Positions 45,001-55,473 of a stretch of 64,000 nt of DNA are shown here, one piece after another; position 1 is the first letter of the stretch; each line of letters starts with the position of its first letter. The position numbers and the translations under genes are program-made. The notes under the pieces are model-generated. The model ran no database searches. It was given only the letters and a program-made list of their open reading frames with translations, and was not told the DNA's origin. Source of the stretch: Diphasiastrum complanatum (taxonomy: Eukaryota > Streptophyta > Lycopodiopsida > Lycopodiales > Lycopodiaceae); assembly GCA_029204225.1 (NCBI GenBank), contig CM055096.1, forward strand, positions 60,114,957-60,178,956, given 5' to 3'.

Positions 45001-45932
45001 TTTCTGATACTATTCACATTTTATCCAGTTTTTAGAAAACCCGTCATCTTTGGTCCAATAATTTCCACCGAAGTTTGCAAAATTTGTGACACTTGCATCT
45101 TCGCATTCTTCGCCCATATGTGTGGTAACGAAATTTGCAACACCGTTCACATTCCAACCAACACTTTTTTTTTCAATCCGTAACCTTAAGAAAATGTGCA
45201 AAAAAGACGACACCTTTGCTATATTTGTATTTTTTCGCTGCATTTTTTGCGAAAAAGTTGACGCCATTTTGAAATATGGTATTTAAGTAGATCTACCATT
45301 TTTGGGAAGACGAAAATTACAACACTTCAACCTTTGTATTTTTCGAGATTTACCTTTGTTCCATCTTTGACCTTCGAGAAATTCGCAAAAAAATATAATA
45401 TCTCGCTAGCATGTTGCATATTATTTTATTATTTACCTTTGTTTTCCATCATGTTTTCATGTCAACAGCACATTGGAAATATGCAAAAAACCCGACACCG
45501 CATTTTTTTTTGCCAAATATTTTTGCCCATATATTTTTCACTCATACATTTTAACGAAAAAAATGACAGTCTTCACTTCCAATATCATATACATTGTTTC
45601 ATAGATTGTGTATATTATTTATTTTCGTAGTTCAATACTCACAAATACCAAACTAAACTTTTGCGAACTGAACGAAGCATTTGTGTATTTTGTTTATTTT
45701 TCATTTATTTTTTTATTTCATGTTTGGAACTAGATACTTTATTGTTGAGTCTGTACCTTCAAAAGAAAGGACACGCTTTCATTAAATATTTGTCTAATCC
45801 GCCGATATATCATCAATATGCCAAAAACCTCAAACACTTTTTTTTTTTTCCACCTCTTTTCCATCACTCTTGTTCTTTGATTTCGTGAATTTTTATAATC
45901 AAGCTCTCTTCCGCCATCGCTAGTTTACCATT
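45001..45932 (+). other. Spacer between Gypsy pol and the extra ORF
   Basis: AT-rich, with many T-runs and TTCG/CGAAAA words. Small open frames (45010-45267 minus, 45334-45630 plus) lack family motifs. By position it would be the pol-to-extra-ORF spacer of the Gypsy element. Confidence 0.5.
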
Positions 45933-46676
45933 ATGAGCGTCATGGCAATTGTATTCAAAACGCACCCAAAACCAGTGTTACCGGTTTTACAACCATTACT
46001 TATACAAGCATGGATTGAAGGACTTCTTCAATTCGATCCATTAGTAATTCTTACGGTTGTGTGCCATGAGTTGATCCGAAATATGAGCGAGACAGAGGAA
46101 GGACATATTTCCACCACTGTCCAGAATCAAGAGATCATTATTATAGAAGGATTTTACTGTCGTGCCTTAGGTTTGCCTATGGACAGCAGTATGCCTGTTA
46201 CAAAGCCCAACTTCATCACTAAGAGTGGAGTTTTTCAAGAAGAAGCTTATCTCGAGAAAAGAAGATATAAACTCTCTTATAGCAGAGACCCCAATCTCAA
46301 AAGCTTTGTGCGATTTGCTCTTGCTTCTATATTCTTACCGAAGCAAGAGTATACCATTTCTAATACGAATATGGGCTACCTGCTGAGAGCCTTGAATGGA
46401 GAACCCATTACCTTCGGACAGATTGCTTTTAAGCAATTCTGTAAGTTAGTAAAGATTAGTCAGTTTTTCAGACTTGGTTTGCAGTTTGGTATTCTATGTA
46501 TGCATGCCGGTGTGTTAACTATGCATAAAGATATCAGAATAGTACCGATGCTGCCAGAGTTAGCCCCTTCAGTTGAGGCTGATTTCCAAATGCAAGCATC
46601 AAAGGCAGCCACTACAGAGATGGATAAGGTCCAGGAGGAACTCCTCCAATCAAAAGAACAGTTGGACCTCATTTGA
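45933..46676 (+). CDS. Unrecognised 247-codon ORF downstream of Gypsy pol
   Basis: The ATG at 45933 opens MSVMAIVFKTHPKP. The body contains LLIQAWIEGLLQFDPLVIL, VCHELIRNM, EGFYCRALGLPMD, RRYKLSYSRDPNLKSFVRF and GYLLRALNGEPITFGQIAF, with a Gln/Glu-rich likely coiled coil at the end (VQEELLQSKEQLDLI). No signal peptide or clear membrane span is seen. It ends in TGA at 46674-46676, but the next codons (MACRLDASISELKKDD) fit the same coiled coil, so the stop may be a late mutation. It lies ~930 bp after pol, on the same strand. Some Athila and Tat Gypsy elements carry an extra ORF there. I cannot match it to a known protein. Confidence 0.7.
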   Translation: MSVMAIVFKTHPKPVLPVLQPLLIQAWIEGLLQFDPLVILTVVCHELIRNMSETEEGHISTTVQNQEIIIIEGFYCRALGLPMDSSMPVTKPNFITKSGVFQEEAYLEKRRYKLSYSRDPNLKSFVRFALASIFLPKQEYTISNTNMGYLLRALNGEPITFGQIAFKQFCKLVKISQFFRLGLQFGILCMHAGVLTMHKDIRIVPMLPELAPSVEADFQMQASKAATTEMDKVQEELLQSKEQLDLI

Positions 46677-47420
46677 AATATGGCTTGTAGACTTGATGCG
46701 AGCATATCGGAATTGAAAAAAGATGATCACAATGATGATGCTGGAGCACCCGCCAAACCGAGCCAGTCCATTAACCAGTAGGGTGTTGGCCTTGGCATGC
46801 CAATTCAAGGTTCCACAACTGGCTCCCTCAATAATCCTACCGTGGATTCCTCCACTTACACCCAGTTCTCCTACTCTCCCTCTCTTTTTTTCAAACAATT
46901 TTTATCCTACCAACCCTCATTTTTTCCTTCTACATATTCAACAACCTCCACCTCCACCTCTAACACCATAGCTACCACATCTTCTTTAAATATGATGACA
47001 ATTTTTTGAAGCAATTCATTTTACCCACAGCCGAATACAACCTCATAACTAACCCACCACCCATCACTCGTCAACTAATTTCACTTCCTTCACCACTTGA
47101 CTTCAATTTTTCAGATCAAGCCCCACCACTTGACGAGAGTGTGCAGCTCTCAAAGGGACTTTCCTCACCACTTCTAAGGAGTAAGAGCGACACCTTCGTC
47201 GAGGACCAAGGCCTAAGGGTTGAAATCTAAGAGTGTCTGATACAAAAAGTACCATGACTTTGAATGATTATTTGACAAGGACTTCGAGAAAATTGTCCAA
47301 GAAATCCAAAGAGAAGATCCGAAGACAATTTGATGATCTAAAAGAGTCCGAAGATTTTCAAAATACTTATAAGGACATTGTAGTCCCATTGGAGTTGGTT
47401 GGTCTCTTCTATGGGTGAGA
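46677..47420 (+). pseudogene. Probable broken continuation of the extra ORF
   Basis: Three successive frames follow. 46677-46782 reads SISELKKDDHNDDAGAP. 46797-47009 is rich in Ser, Thr, Pro and Tyr (PSTYSTTSTSTSNT). 47006-47230 and 47233-47418 read PPPITRQLISLPSPLDF, SSPLLRSKSDTFVED and RTSRKLSKKSKEKIRRQ. Base use stays like the upstream ORF until about 47420. A single gene of about 490 codons with a disordered middle and basic end, broken by a few lesions, is plausible but unproven. Confidence 0.45.
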
Positions 47421-47609
47421 GAAATATTAGCACTAGAGGTAACATGGTTACTATCCATGTTACCTTCATGATAATAATCATGGCCATTTTTGAATAAATC
47501 AGTTGTTGACCCCTGTATTGTCTTCATTAGAAAGGATCTTCCAGTCAATCAAATATTCTTTGGTTATCTTTCCATTTCACAATACCTTGTTCTGGTATCC
47601 GACAAGCAT
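47421..47609. other. Short spacer; no feature seen
   Basis: Non-coding. The junction between the Gypsy-derived part and the C LTR lies somewhere near 47590-47610. Confidence 0.4.
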
Positions 47610-47883
47610 GGCTGGTAATGTCATTTGGCCAATTGCCCTAAACTTGCCCTAAATGGTACTTTCTTGGTATCTCACCAAATGACCTAGAAATTCTAACATG
47701 CAATGTATGAAAATTAGCCAATTAGAATGGGTCCAAAATTGACTTTATCCATTTATCTAGTTGCCAAAAATAGTACAAACACTATTTAGAACTTTATTGA
47801 CAAATATGAATCTATCTCTAAGTTGAGACTTTTTTGGCCTCAAATTTGCCAAATAAAAACCAAACTAGTTGACAAATTTTCAC
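47610..47883 (-). repeat. Partial 3' LTR of element C
   Basis: Minus-strand start TGAAAATTTGTCAACTAG just inside a GAAGAGAGAGTG purine tract. It shares order with 4019-4232 and, loosely, the B LTRs. The outer end is uncertain. Confidence 0.65.
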
Positions 47884-47972
47884 ACTCTCTCTTCAACTAG
47901 TTTTAACATAGATTTAACCACACTACTTTGATCCATCTTAAGAATGATATCCATCCTAAGTATAGACCTCCT

Positions 47973-48987
47973 TTATATGGTTTTATAATGGCTTCCATAA
48001 TTGATATAGAGAATAGTGTTCACATTGGATGCTTCACTATTTCTTACATCAATTTTACACATCAAGATGTAACTATACATGAAGAACCAAATAGAATGTA
48101 AATGTAATGATTTCTCCATGCTTCCAACTTTGAACTCTTTGGAAAATAATAGCAAAGAAACAATAAATGTGAGTAATCAACCATTTCTTACATGTCTCCT
48201 CCATCTTTGTCCTTTCTTGATACATGTCTTCACCATGAAAATGCATGAATGAGACTCCATCTCCATCTTGTCATAAGATGTCATCAACACTTGATGACTT
48301 GATCATGAATGAGTGACATAATGATCCTCCATTAGCTTCATTTTTATCAATAAAATCCAGCCAATAATGCCAGTACAACTCCAACATCAAAGTAATGCAA
48401 AACAATGTAACTAATTTCACCATATCTTAACAATTTGCGCACATTCACATGAAATTGCTCAAACATGATATAGAACAAGTAAAGTAAACTTGAACAACAC
48501 TTCATTGTTATTCCCTTGATCTTACTTGACTCTTCAGTAATCTGCAAAAATAGATCCAAAGTATCTTGTCCATTTGACTTCCTTTTGATGCTCTTGACTA
48601 GCTCCAAATTGCCACCTTTCCTTTTGTGTTGTTGAAGCCCTTTGAGATCAACCTCTTGATCTTGACCATCAAAGCAATTGAACAAAAATTTTTTTCCAGA
48701 TCCATTAGTTGCATCCATTCCTGAAAACCACCATTCACTTTCAAAGCATCATCTACACAAGAAGATTGTTGCCTTTGCCTTGATGTCCTCCTTGAATTTT
48801 CATTTGAAGTAGGCTCTTCAACATCAACCAAAGCACCATCAACAATGTCATCATCAAGAATGTTAGATCCAACATTCACACCACCACTTGAAGAAGCTTT
48901 TGGAAAGTTTCCCTCATAAAAAATGACATTTCTCCCAATGACCACTTTCTTAGTTGAAGGAATAAAAACTTTGTAAGCCTTGCTCAC
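47973..48987 (-). pseudogene. Integrase tail, linker and RT-replacement segment (C)
   Basis: From 48987: SKAYKVFIPSTKKVVIGRN (integrase C-terminus), FYEGNFPKASSSGG and a linker with SRRTSRQRQQSS. Then SCVDDALKVNGGF leads into ATNGSGKKFLFNCFDGQ, DQEVDLKGLQ, GGNLELVKSIK and CCSSLLYLFYIMFEQFHV (48718-48347). KIDVRNSEAS and VNTILYINYG (48155-47973) follow. Relative to B2 the first part differs by many residues and by an in-frame two-codon deletion, yet the frame holds for about 100 codons. No reverse transcriptase motif is present between linker and LTR. Confidence 0.85.
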
Positions 48988-48991
48988 CTCA

Positions 48992-49450
48992 CTATAACCA
49001 ACAAAAATACCTTTCTTGAAGATGAATCCTCCTTTGTGTTATCCAGAGTGAAAATGCGTCCAAAAGTTTTGAAAAACTTGACACTCGGCCTTCTACCAAA
49101 CAACAACACACAACAAAGCTTGATCCCAATCTCTTGTAAGGTAACCTATGTGACTTAGATAAAGCACATTGCTCACAAACATGATTCAAGCTTGTTAAAG
49201 AATGGTAAGACCAAACACAGTTTGCCTATTTTCCATCACCTACAATGACTTGTAGTTGAGATGCCCCAATCTTTTGTTCCTTACCTCTTGCATTGACAAT
49301 TGCTCCTTTGTTTGAACAACTTACCTAGCCTCTTCCCTTTTGCAATAAATTCATTCTCCTTGATCAAACAAACATCACAATCAAAGTCCACTTCGAATAC
49401 CTTGTCAAGCATTTGACTCACACTAAGAAGGTTCTTAATGATAGATGGAA
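48992..49450 (-). pseudogene. Protease-downstream and GAG-pre-integrase scraps (C)
   Basis: VCEQCALSKSHRLPYKR (49189 down) matches the Cys-pair region of B integrase, followed by an abrupt jump. IIKNLLSVSQMLDKVFEVD, FDCDVCLIKENEFIAKGKR (49470-49300) matches B1 17780-17900. The integrase core between is deleted. Confidence 0.78.
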
Positions 49451-50056
49451 TGTGAAAATTGCTGAATTCACATGTGTGGGACGCCCTACACATGTATATT
49501 TGATCTCCTAAGCCCAATAATACCATAAAGATCATACTAGCATTGGTTGACAATAGGAAAGTTGATCATACAAGAAATATTATTATGTTACAAGCAAGAT
49601 CTGTCAACAAAACATAAGACTAAGCAGCATAAACGCCTCAACTCGGCTAGAGAGAGAAAATAGAAAGTACAAAACTCGTGTAGAGAGAGAGGGCACAAAG
49701 AGCTTGTCTCCAAATTTCTTCATTTTCTTAATGAGAGTACATCACATATATATAGATCCATGGACTCTCCTCCTACTTTGAGTTGAATTGGATTTGTGAA
49801 TTCACCTCTCAAGCTATCTAGACTTATTCAAGCCACCTCACTATGTCTAATTGTGCCACCTAGTCTTTTCATGCATTGAATGTGGCATGTAAAGTACAAA
49901 TGGCAATTCCTATGGTAGCTCGAGTTTCTACTTCTACCTACCTTGAATATTTTATTCTAAGATGGGTCTTTACTAAGCCAAAAGAGCTTAATTCATCTTT
50001 GGCATTTTTAGGACCCCTACTCACAACATTAGATAGATTTTTCCAATATTTTGACA
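49451..50056 (-). repeat. 3' LTR of element D (606 bp)
   Basis: On the minus strand it starts TGTCAAAATATTGG at 50056, directly after the purine tract AGGAGGAG, and ends ...AATTTTCACA at 49451 inside C. A CACATGTGTG palindrome lies near its left end (~49470). Confidence 0.75.
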
Positions 50057-50109
50057 CTCCTCCTAAAAATGTATCTAATGTGGATCAAGCATCAATCTTG
50101 AGATAAGAC

Positions 50110-51352
50110 CAAGATTAGATCTATGCTTTGATAAGGCACTTTTGCAAAGTGGCTTTGTGAGAAGATCAGCAATACATGAAGATGTGTCGACATGTTCCAA
50201 GTTGATTTCACCTCCAATGAGCTTTTCCCTTACAAAATGATGTGCCACTTCTATATGCTTGCTTCTTGCATGAAAAATAGGATTGTTTGCAAGAGCTTGT
50301 GCCGATATGTTGTCACATTTGATCTAGGGAAGATCATCCTCTTTGATGCACTTTAGCTCCATGATTAACCTCTTGATCCAAAGCACCTCTTTAGTTGTTG
50401 TGGTGAGTGCTTTGTACTCGGCCTCACAAGATGATAGGGATATGGTATCTTGCTTCTTTGAAAGCCAAGACACAAGATTGCCTCCAAGAAAGATAGTGTA
50501 TGCATTAATGGACTTTCAATCCATTTTATCACTTGCAAAATCGGAATCCGAATAGCCAACAATGGTTAGATCTTCATTCTTGTACAATAAACCATAATCT
50601 TCAGTAGAAGATACATATCTTAGAACTCTCTTGGCCATCTTCCAATGTTGGATCTTGGGATCTTGCATAAATTGACTCAATTTGTGCACACAATAGCTCA
50701 AATCGGGTCTAGTGATAGTATGCCAAATTAAAGAGCCTATAAGACTCCTATAAAGTGTGATGTCCTCGAAGGATCTTTCATCACCTTTAATAGGATCTTT
50801 TACATGTTGCTCCATGGGAGTATCTATGCCTTTACAATTTTGCATATTGAATTTTCTCAACATAGAAAAGACATATCTAGATTGACAAATAAAAGCATAC
50901 TCTTCATGAAAATCAATTTCAAGGCCTAAAATGTAATGGATCTCTCCTAGATCTTGCATTTTAAATTCTTTTCCTAATGCATCTTTAGTTTCTTGAACTA
51001 GCATCAAACAACTTCCACTAAGAATAATGTCATCTACATAGATTAGAAGAATGACAATATTACTACCATCAAACTTTAAGTACATAGAAGGATCATAGTC
51101 ACTAAGCACAAATCCTTATGAAAGTAGAAAGTTGTTGAGTCTTGAATACCATGATCTAGGTGCTTGCTTCAAGCCATAAAGACTTCTAAATAGCAAACAC
51201 ACCTTAGATTTATCCTTGATAAATCCTTGAGGCTGTTCCATGTATATCTCCTCCTCAAGATAGCCATTCAAAAAAGCGTTGGAGACATCAAGTTGAAACA
51301 GTTTCCACTTAAAAAATAAGGCAAGAGAGATTATGATTCTTATCATCACCAT
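50110..51352 (-). pseudogene. pol: Copia reverse transcriptase C-terminal part and RNase H (D)
   Basis: Reverse transcriptase: FQLDVSNAFLNGYLEEE, LFRSLYGLKQAPRSWYS, a stop near 51117, then LIYVDDIILSGS with the catalytic YVDD (~51035). MQDLGEIHYILGLEI and SLIWHTITRPDLSYCVHKL follow. RNase H follows in frame: YSDSDFASDKMD (stop near 50516), SLSSCEAEYKAL, KCDNISAQALA, NPIFHARSKHIEVAHHFV and IADLLTKPL. Catalytic residues are present in both domains; only a few lesions were seen. The neighbour on its left is its own LTR. Confidence 0.92.
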
Positions 51353-52516
51353 CTTTGCTACAAGAGCAAAGGTTTCTTCATAGTCAGGCTGTGCAAACTT
51401 TTAGCACATAATCTTGCCTTGTACTTGTTGATGGAGCCATCATGATTGTACTTGATCTTGAACACCCACTTGCATCCAATGACATGCATGTTAGGTGGTG
51501 GATCCACTAGCTCCCATGCGTGGTTGGTGATCAAGGCATCATATTCAATCTTCATGGCCTCATACCACTCCTTGGTATTGAGGGCTTCTTGGACATCTTT
51601 GGGCTCCTCATGAGAAACAAAATAAGCATAAGTAGAATCAAGATCCACTTGTTTTTCTTTGTCATCATAAGTGAGCCTCTTAGGCTCGGATCTCTCCTTC
51701 ATGGATCTTCTAGGAGTGAAAATCCGAGGACTTTCATCTTCAAATCTCGACTCCTCCATATGTTGATTGTCTTCAATAACAAAAGGTGATAGATTTTGAG
51801 GTTGCTTGATCTCAGCCCCGCCAAGATTGGACTTTTCTTCTTCATAAAAAACTACATCTCTACTATCAATTACTTTAGAAGTAGAGAGCATGTAGATTCG
51901 ATAGGCTTTCTTGTTGGATGAATATCCAATCATTACTCCTTTTCTTGCACAAGGATCATCCTTCTTTCTCGTTTCCAAGGGAATATGGACAAAGCATATG
52001 CATCCAAATACTCTAAGGTGATCAACCTTAGGTTTCTTCAAATAAAGTGCTTCATATGGTGACTTTCCTCCAAGTGCTACATGAGGGACTCAATTGCAAA
52101 GATAGTTTGAACAACTGATGGCCTCTCCCCAAAAATCTTTTGGCAAGGATGCCTCAATTCTAATGGTTTTGGCACATTCACACAATGTTCTATTCTTTCT
52201 TTCAGCCACCCCATTTTGAGATGGTGTATATGCACAAGAAAACTCCCTTTTAATGCCTTCAAGCTCACAATAATCATGAAATTTATTGGAAGTGTACTCA
52301 CCACCTCCATCACTTCTAAGAATCTTGATTTTGTATGAAAGTTGCTTTTCAACTACAGCTTTGAACTTTAGGAAATAGTCAAACACCATAGACTTTGAAG
52401 CTAGAAGATATACCCAAGTAAATCTAGTGAAATCATCAATGAAGGTTACAAAGCAAGTAGCACCACCCTTGCTCTTTGAAGATGAGAAGTGCACATCCGA
52501 GTGTATGAGCTCAACA
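51353..52516 (-). pseudogene. pol: Copia integrase core, linker and start of reverse transcriptase (D)
   Basis: From 52516: IHSDVHFSSSKSKGG (Asp), TFIDDFTRFTWVY, SDGGGEYTSNKFHD (Asp) and PSQNGVAERKNRTLCE (Glu), a full DDE set. After a stop near 52090, VDHLRVFGCICFVHIP and GVMIGYSSNKKAYRIY follow. The linker is PRRSMKERSEPKRLTYD. The RT start WYEAMKIEYDALITNHAWE, CKWVFKIKYNHDGS and YKARL follow. A frameshift near 51380-51350 separates it from the next frame. Confidence 0.92.
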
Positions 52517-55075
52517 AACAAATTGCTAACGGTTGGATGCAGAGTAGGAAATCTCTACCAAGTCAAGATGATCAGCAATTCTGATAGCATATTAAATGCA
52601 TTAGAAAATGAAGATCAGCTCTGGCTTAGGAGAATGTATCATCTGAGCATGAGAAACCTGTACGACATGTGCAGGAAAGACATAGTCACAAGTCTAAAGA
52701 TATCAAGACCCGATACTGAGTTCTACGAAGTCTGTCAGAAAGGCAAACAATATCGAAATCCATTTACACATGAGAGAAGAAGAGCCAAAGAAGTTCTTGA
52801 GCTCGTCCACTCAGATGTCTGTGGATCGATGAAAGTGGATTTGCTCTCAGGGTCGAGATATTTTCTGATGTTCATAGATAATTACAATCGGATGACTACA
52901 ATCTACTACGTCAAGAAGTTCGTGACATTTGCAGAGTGACACACCTCAAAGAAGATTCAAATCATCAGATCTAACAATGGAGGTGAGTACAAGAGCACAG
53001 AATTTTCAAAATTCTGTCAAGAACAGGGAATAGAGCATCAGTTCACTCCTGCGTACACATCAGAATATAATGGTGTTACAGAAAGAAGAAACATGATGCT
53101 AGTCGAAGGAGCCAGATGCATGATGGCACAGGCTTGTTTGCCAAGTCAATTCTGGACTGAGGCAATAGCTGGAGCAGTGCACCTGCAAAATAGAGCAACA
53201 ACGACAAAGCTGGAAAATAAGACACCGTACGAGATGTGGACAGGTAGAAAGCCTAATCTATCATACGTACATGTGTTTGGATGTGCAACATACAATCACA
53301 TCCCAAAAGAAAAAAAAAACAAGCTCAATGATAAATCAGAGCAAATCATCATGGTCAGGTACTCGAATGGATCGCAAGTGTACAGACTCTACAATCCAAT
53401 CACAAAGAAGGTTGTTGAGTAGAGATGTGAAGTTCGATGAGTCCACATTCCCTGGACTAAAAGATGAAAATGGCCATGAGATCTTCACACTGTTGCCAAT
53501 TCAAGAGGGAGGTCAAGGATAGGCGTCAAATCAGAATGTTGAGCCATAGACTCCAAAGCAGCAGAAAGCAGAAGATCAACCCCACGAACAAGAAACGTTC
53601 AAGCAATGACGAAATGAACCCAGAAGGTCAACAAGACAAAGAAGACCTCCAGATCTATACGTTGACAATCTTCAGTGGAGCGAAGACACGCAATTCAAGT
53701 ACTACAGCTTCACTGAAGAGCCAACAACATATCAAGAAGCTGTCCAGAGTTCGGAGGGAGAATTCTAAAAGTAGGCAATGTCAGAGGAGATCGAGTCGAT
53801 GAAGCGAAACGTGGCATGGACACTAGAGCCACCACCAGAAAACAAAAAGATCGTCGATTGCAAGTGGGTATACAAAAAGAAAATGAAATCAAATGGCACT
53901 ATTGCCCGTTACAAAGCAAGGCTTGTCTCGAAGGGCTATACACAAAGATATGGTGTTGATTATTTTGACACGTATTTGTCGATGGTCAAGATGACAAGCA
54001 TACGACTGCTCCTTACATACGCTACACAAAACAATTTGAAAATTCACCAAAATGATGTAAAGACAATCTTTCTCCACAGAAATCTAGAGGAAAGTCTTTA
54101 TGAAGCAGCCTGAAGGATTTGGAAGCCCCGACAATAGACAATATGTTTGTCGGTTGCAAAGATACATTTATGGTCTAAAGCAGGCATCGCGAGCTTGGTA
54201 CAAGAAGCTCGACAGTCTTCTGAAGTCTCTAGACTTCAATCCTACACAACCAGACTGTAACATCTACATAAAAAGAGCAAGAAAAGATTTTATCATACTA
54301 GCTATTTTTGTGGATGATTCTCTTATGATAGGAAACTCCTTGATGCTAATCAAGGACACGAAGAGTCAAATTTCTGAAAATTATGAAATTACAGATCTAA
54401 GAGAAACAAAAAAATGCCTTGGGCTGGAGATCAGAAGAGAACGAATAAAAGGCAAAATGCATTTGAGTTAGGCTGAATATGCTAGAAAAGTGCTGAAGCA
54501 GTATCACATAATAGACTACAAAGAAAAAGCCACACCAATGATAGTTGGAGCCAAGCTGATGAAGCAGGATTGCCCAAAAACAAAGGAAGAAAAACACAAG
54601 ATGGAAGATATACCTTACCCAAACCTAATCGGTAGTATGATGTACCTTATAGTTTGTTCCAAACCTGATGTACCTTTTTTTGTTTATGCTTTAAGCCAAT
54701 TCTCTTCCAATCTTGGCATGACACATTGGCAAGAAAAACAAATCCTACAATATCTGAAGGGTACCCAAAATATGGGATTAACTTACAAAGCTGACAACAA
54801 AAGAAAAGGATTTGAGCTGCACCACTACAGTGATGCAAGTTGGGCGAGCTGCAAAGATGACAACAAGTCCATAACTAGAGAATGTTCAATAGCGTGTAGA
54901 GCAGCAATCAGCTGGATATGCAAAAAACAAACCTTGATAGCTCAATACTCATGCGAAGCTGAATATGTCGCAGCTTCAAAGGTGACAAACGAGGTAGTTT
55001 TGTTGCAGATGATGTTGGAGGCAATTAGCATACCACAAGGAGAGCAATGCACAATGATGATGGATTCTCAGAATT
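52517..55075 (+). pseudogene. pol: Family A element A3, 3' half (plus, inside the inversion)
   Basis: Starts in the GAG-pre-integrase region (NKLLTVGC then GNLYQVKM) and reads LWLRRMYHLS, HSDVCGSMKVD, a broken second-Asp block (RSNNGGEYKS, Asp replaced by Asn) and NGVTERRNMMLVEG. The RT blocks [44 protein letters not shown] and FVDD in IFVDDSLMIG (~54308) follow. The RNase H start YSDASWASCKDDNKS and SCEAEYVAASKV come next. It stops inside RNase H at MMMDSQ (55075), where family D sequence begins. Several stops and frameshifts (52937, 53420, 53520, 54098, 54470). No 3' LTR. Confidence 0.9.
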
Positions 55076-55473
55076 TCATTGCTCCTAAGTTAACAAAAAA
55101 TCTTATTAGTGTTGGGCAATTGTTTGATAGTGGACTAGATGTGAATTTCAATTTTGATACATGTACAATCAAGAAGCATGATGAGATCCTTGCATTTGGG
55201 TCTAGATATGGTGGAATCTACAAGCTTGATCCCAAAGAGTATGCTAACTCTTGTGATAGTGCTTTTGCTTCTCATATGTCTTTGGAGGAACTATGGCATA
55301 GAAGGTTGGGGCATCCTAGCTATAATTCTATGGTGTCCATGGTCAAGAAAGCCAAAGCTATTGGCTTGCCTAATCTTATCTCCAAGAATTTCAATCCATG
55401 TGAGGCTTGTGCTATATCTAAGTCTCATATACAAGCCTTTTTCAAAGTCATCTATCAAGACTACACATCCGTT
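55076..55473 (+). pseudogene. Family D fragment: protease end and GAG-pre-integrase (plus, inside the inversion)
   Basis: Reads APKLTKNLISVGQLFDSGL, GSRYGGIYKLD, LWHRRLGHPSYNSM (His pair) and NPCEACAISKSH (Cys pair). It resembles D1 at 3262 and is exactly the region missing in front of the D integrase at 52516. After undoing the inversion its last bases meet 52516 without loss of frame. Confidence 0.88.

Larger units (their letters stand above)
47610..49450 (-). mobile_element. Element C, diverged relative of family B (minus), several deletions
   Basis: LTR part (~47610-47883), a CTCTCTCTTCAACTAG border resembling B, then the RT-replacement segment, integrase tail, GAG-pre-integrase scrap and protease-downstream region, all minus. 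RNase H and the integrase core are deleted. It stops at 49450, where the D LTR starts. It is clearly older than B1/B2, judged by divergence. Confidence 0.82.
49451..52516 (-). mobile_element. Copia element D, main part (minus)
   Basis: 3' LTR, RNase H, reverse transcriptase, linker and integrase core up to 52516. The protein region that should come just before (GAG-pre-integrase) is found on the plus strand at 55076-55473, displaced by an inversion. Gag, protease start and the 5' LTR are missing. Confidence 0.88.
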
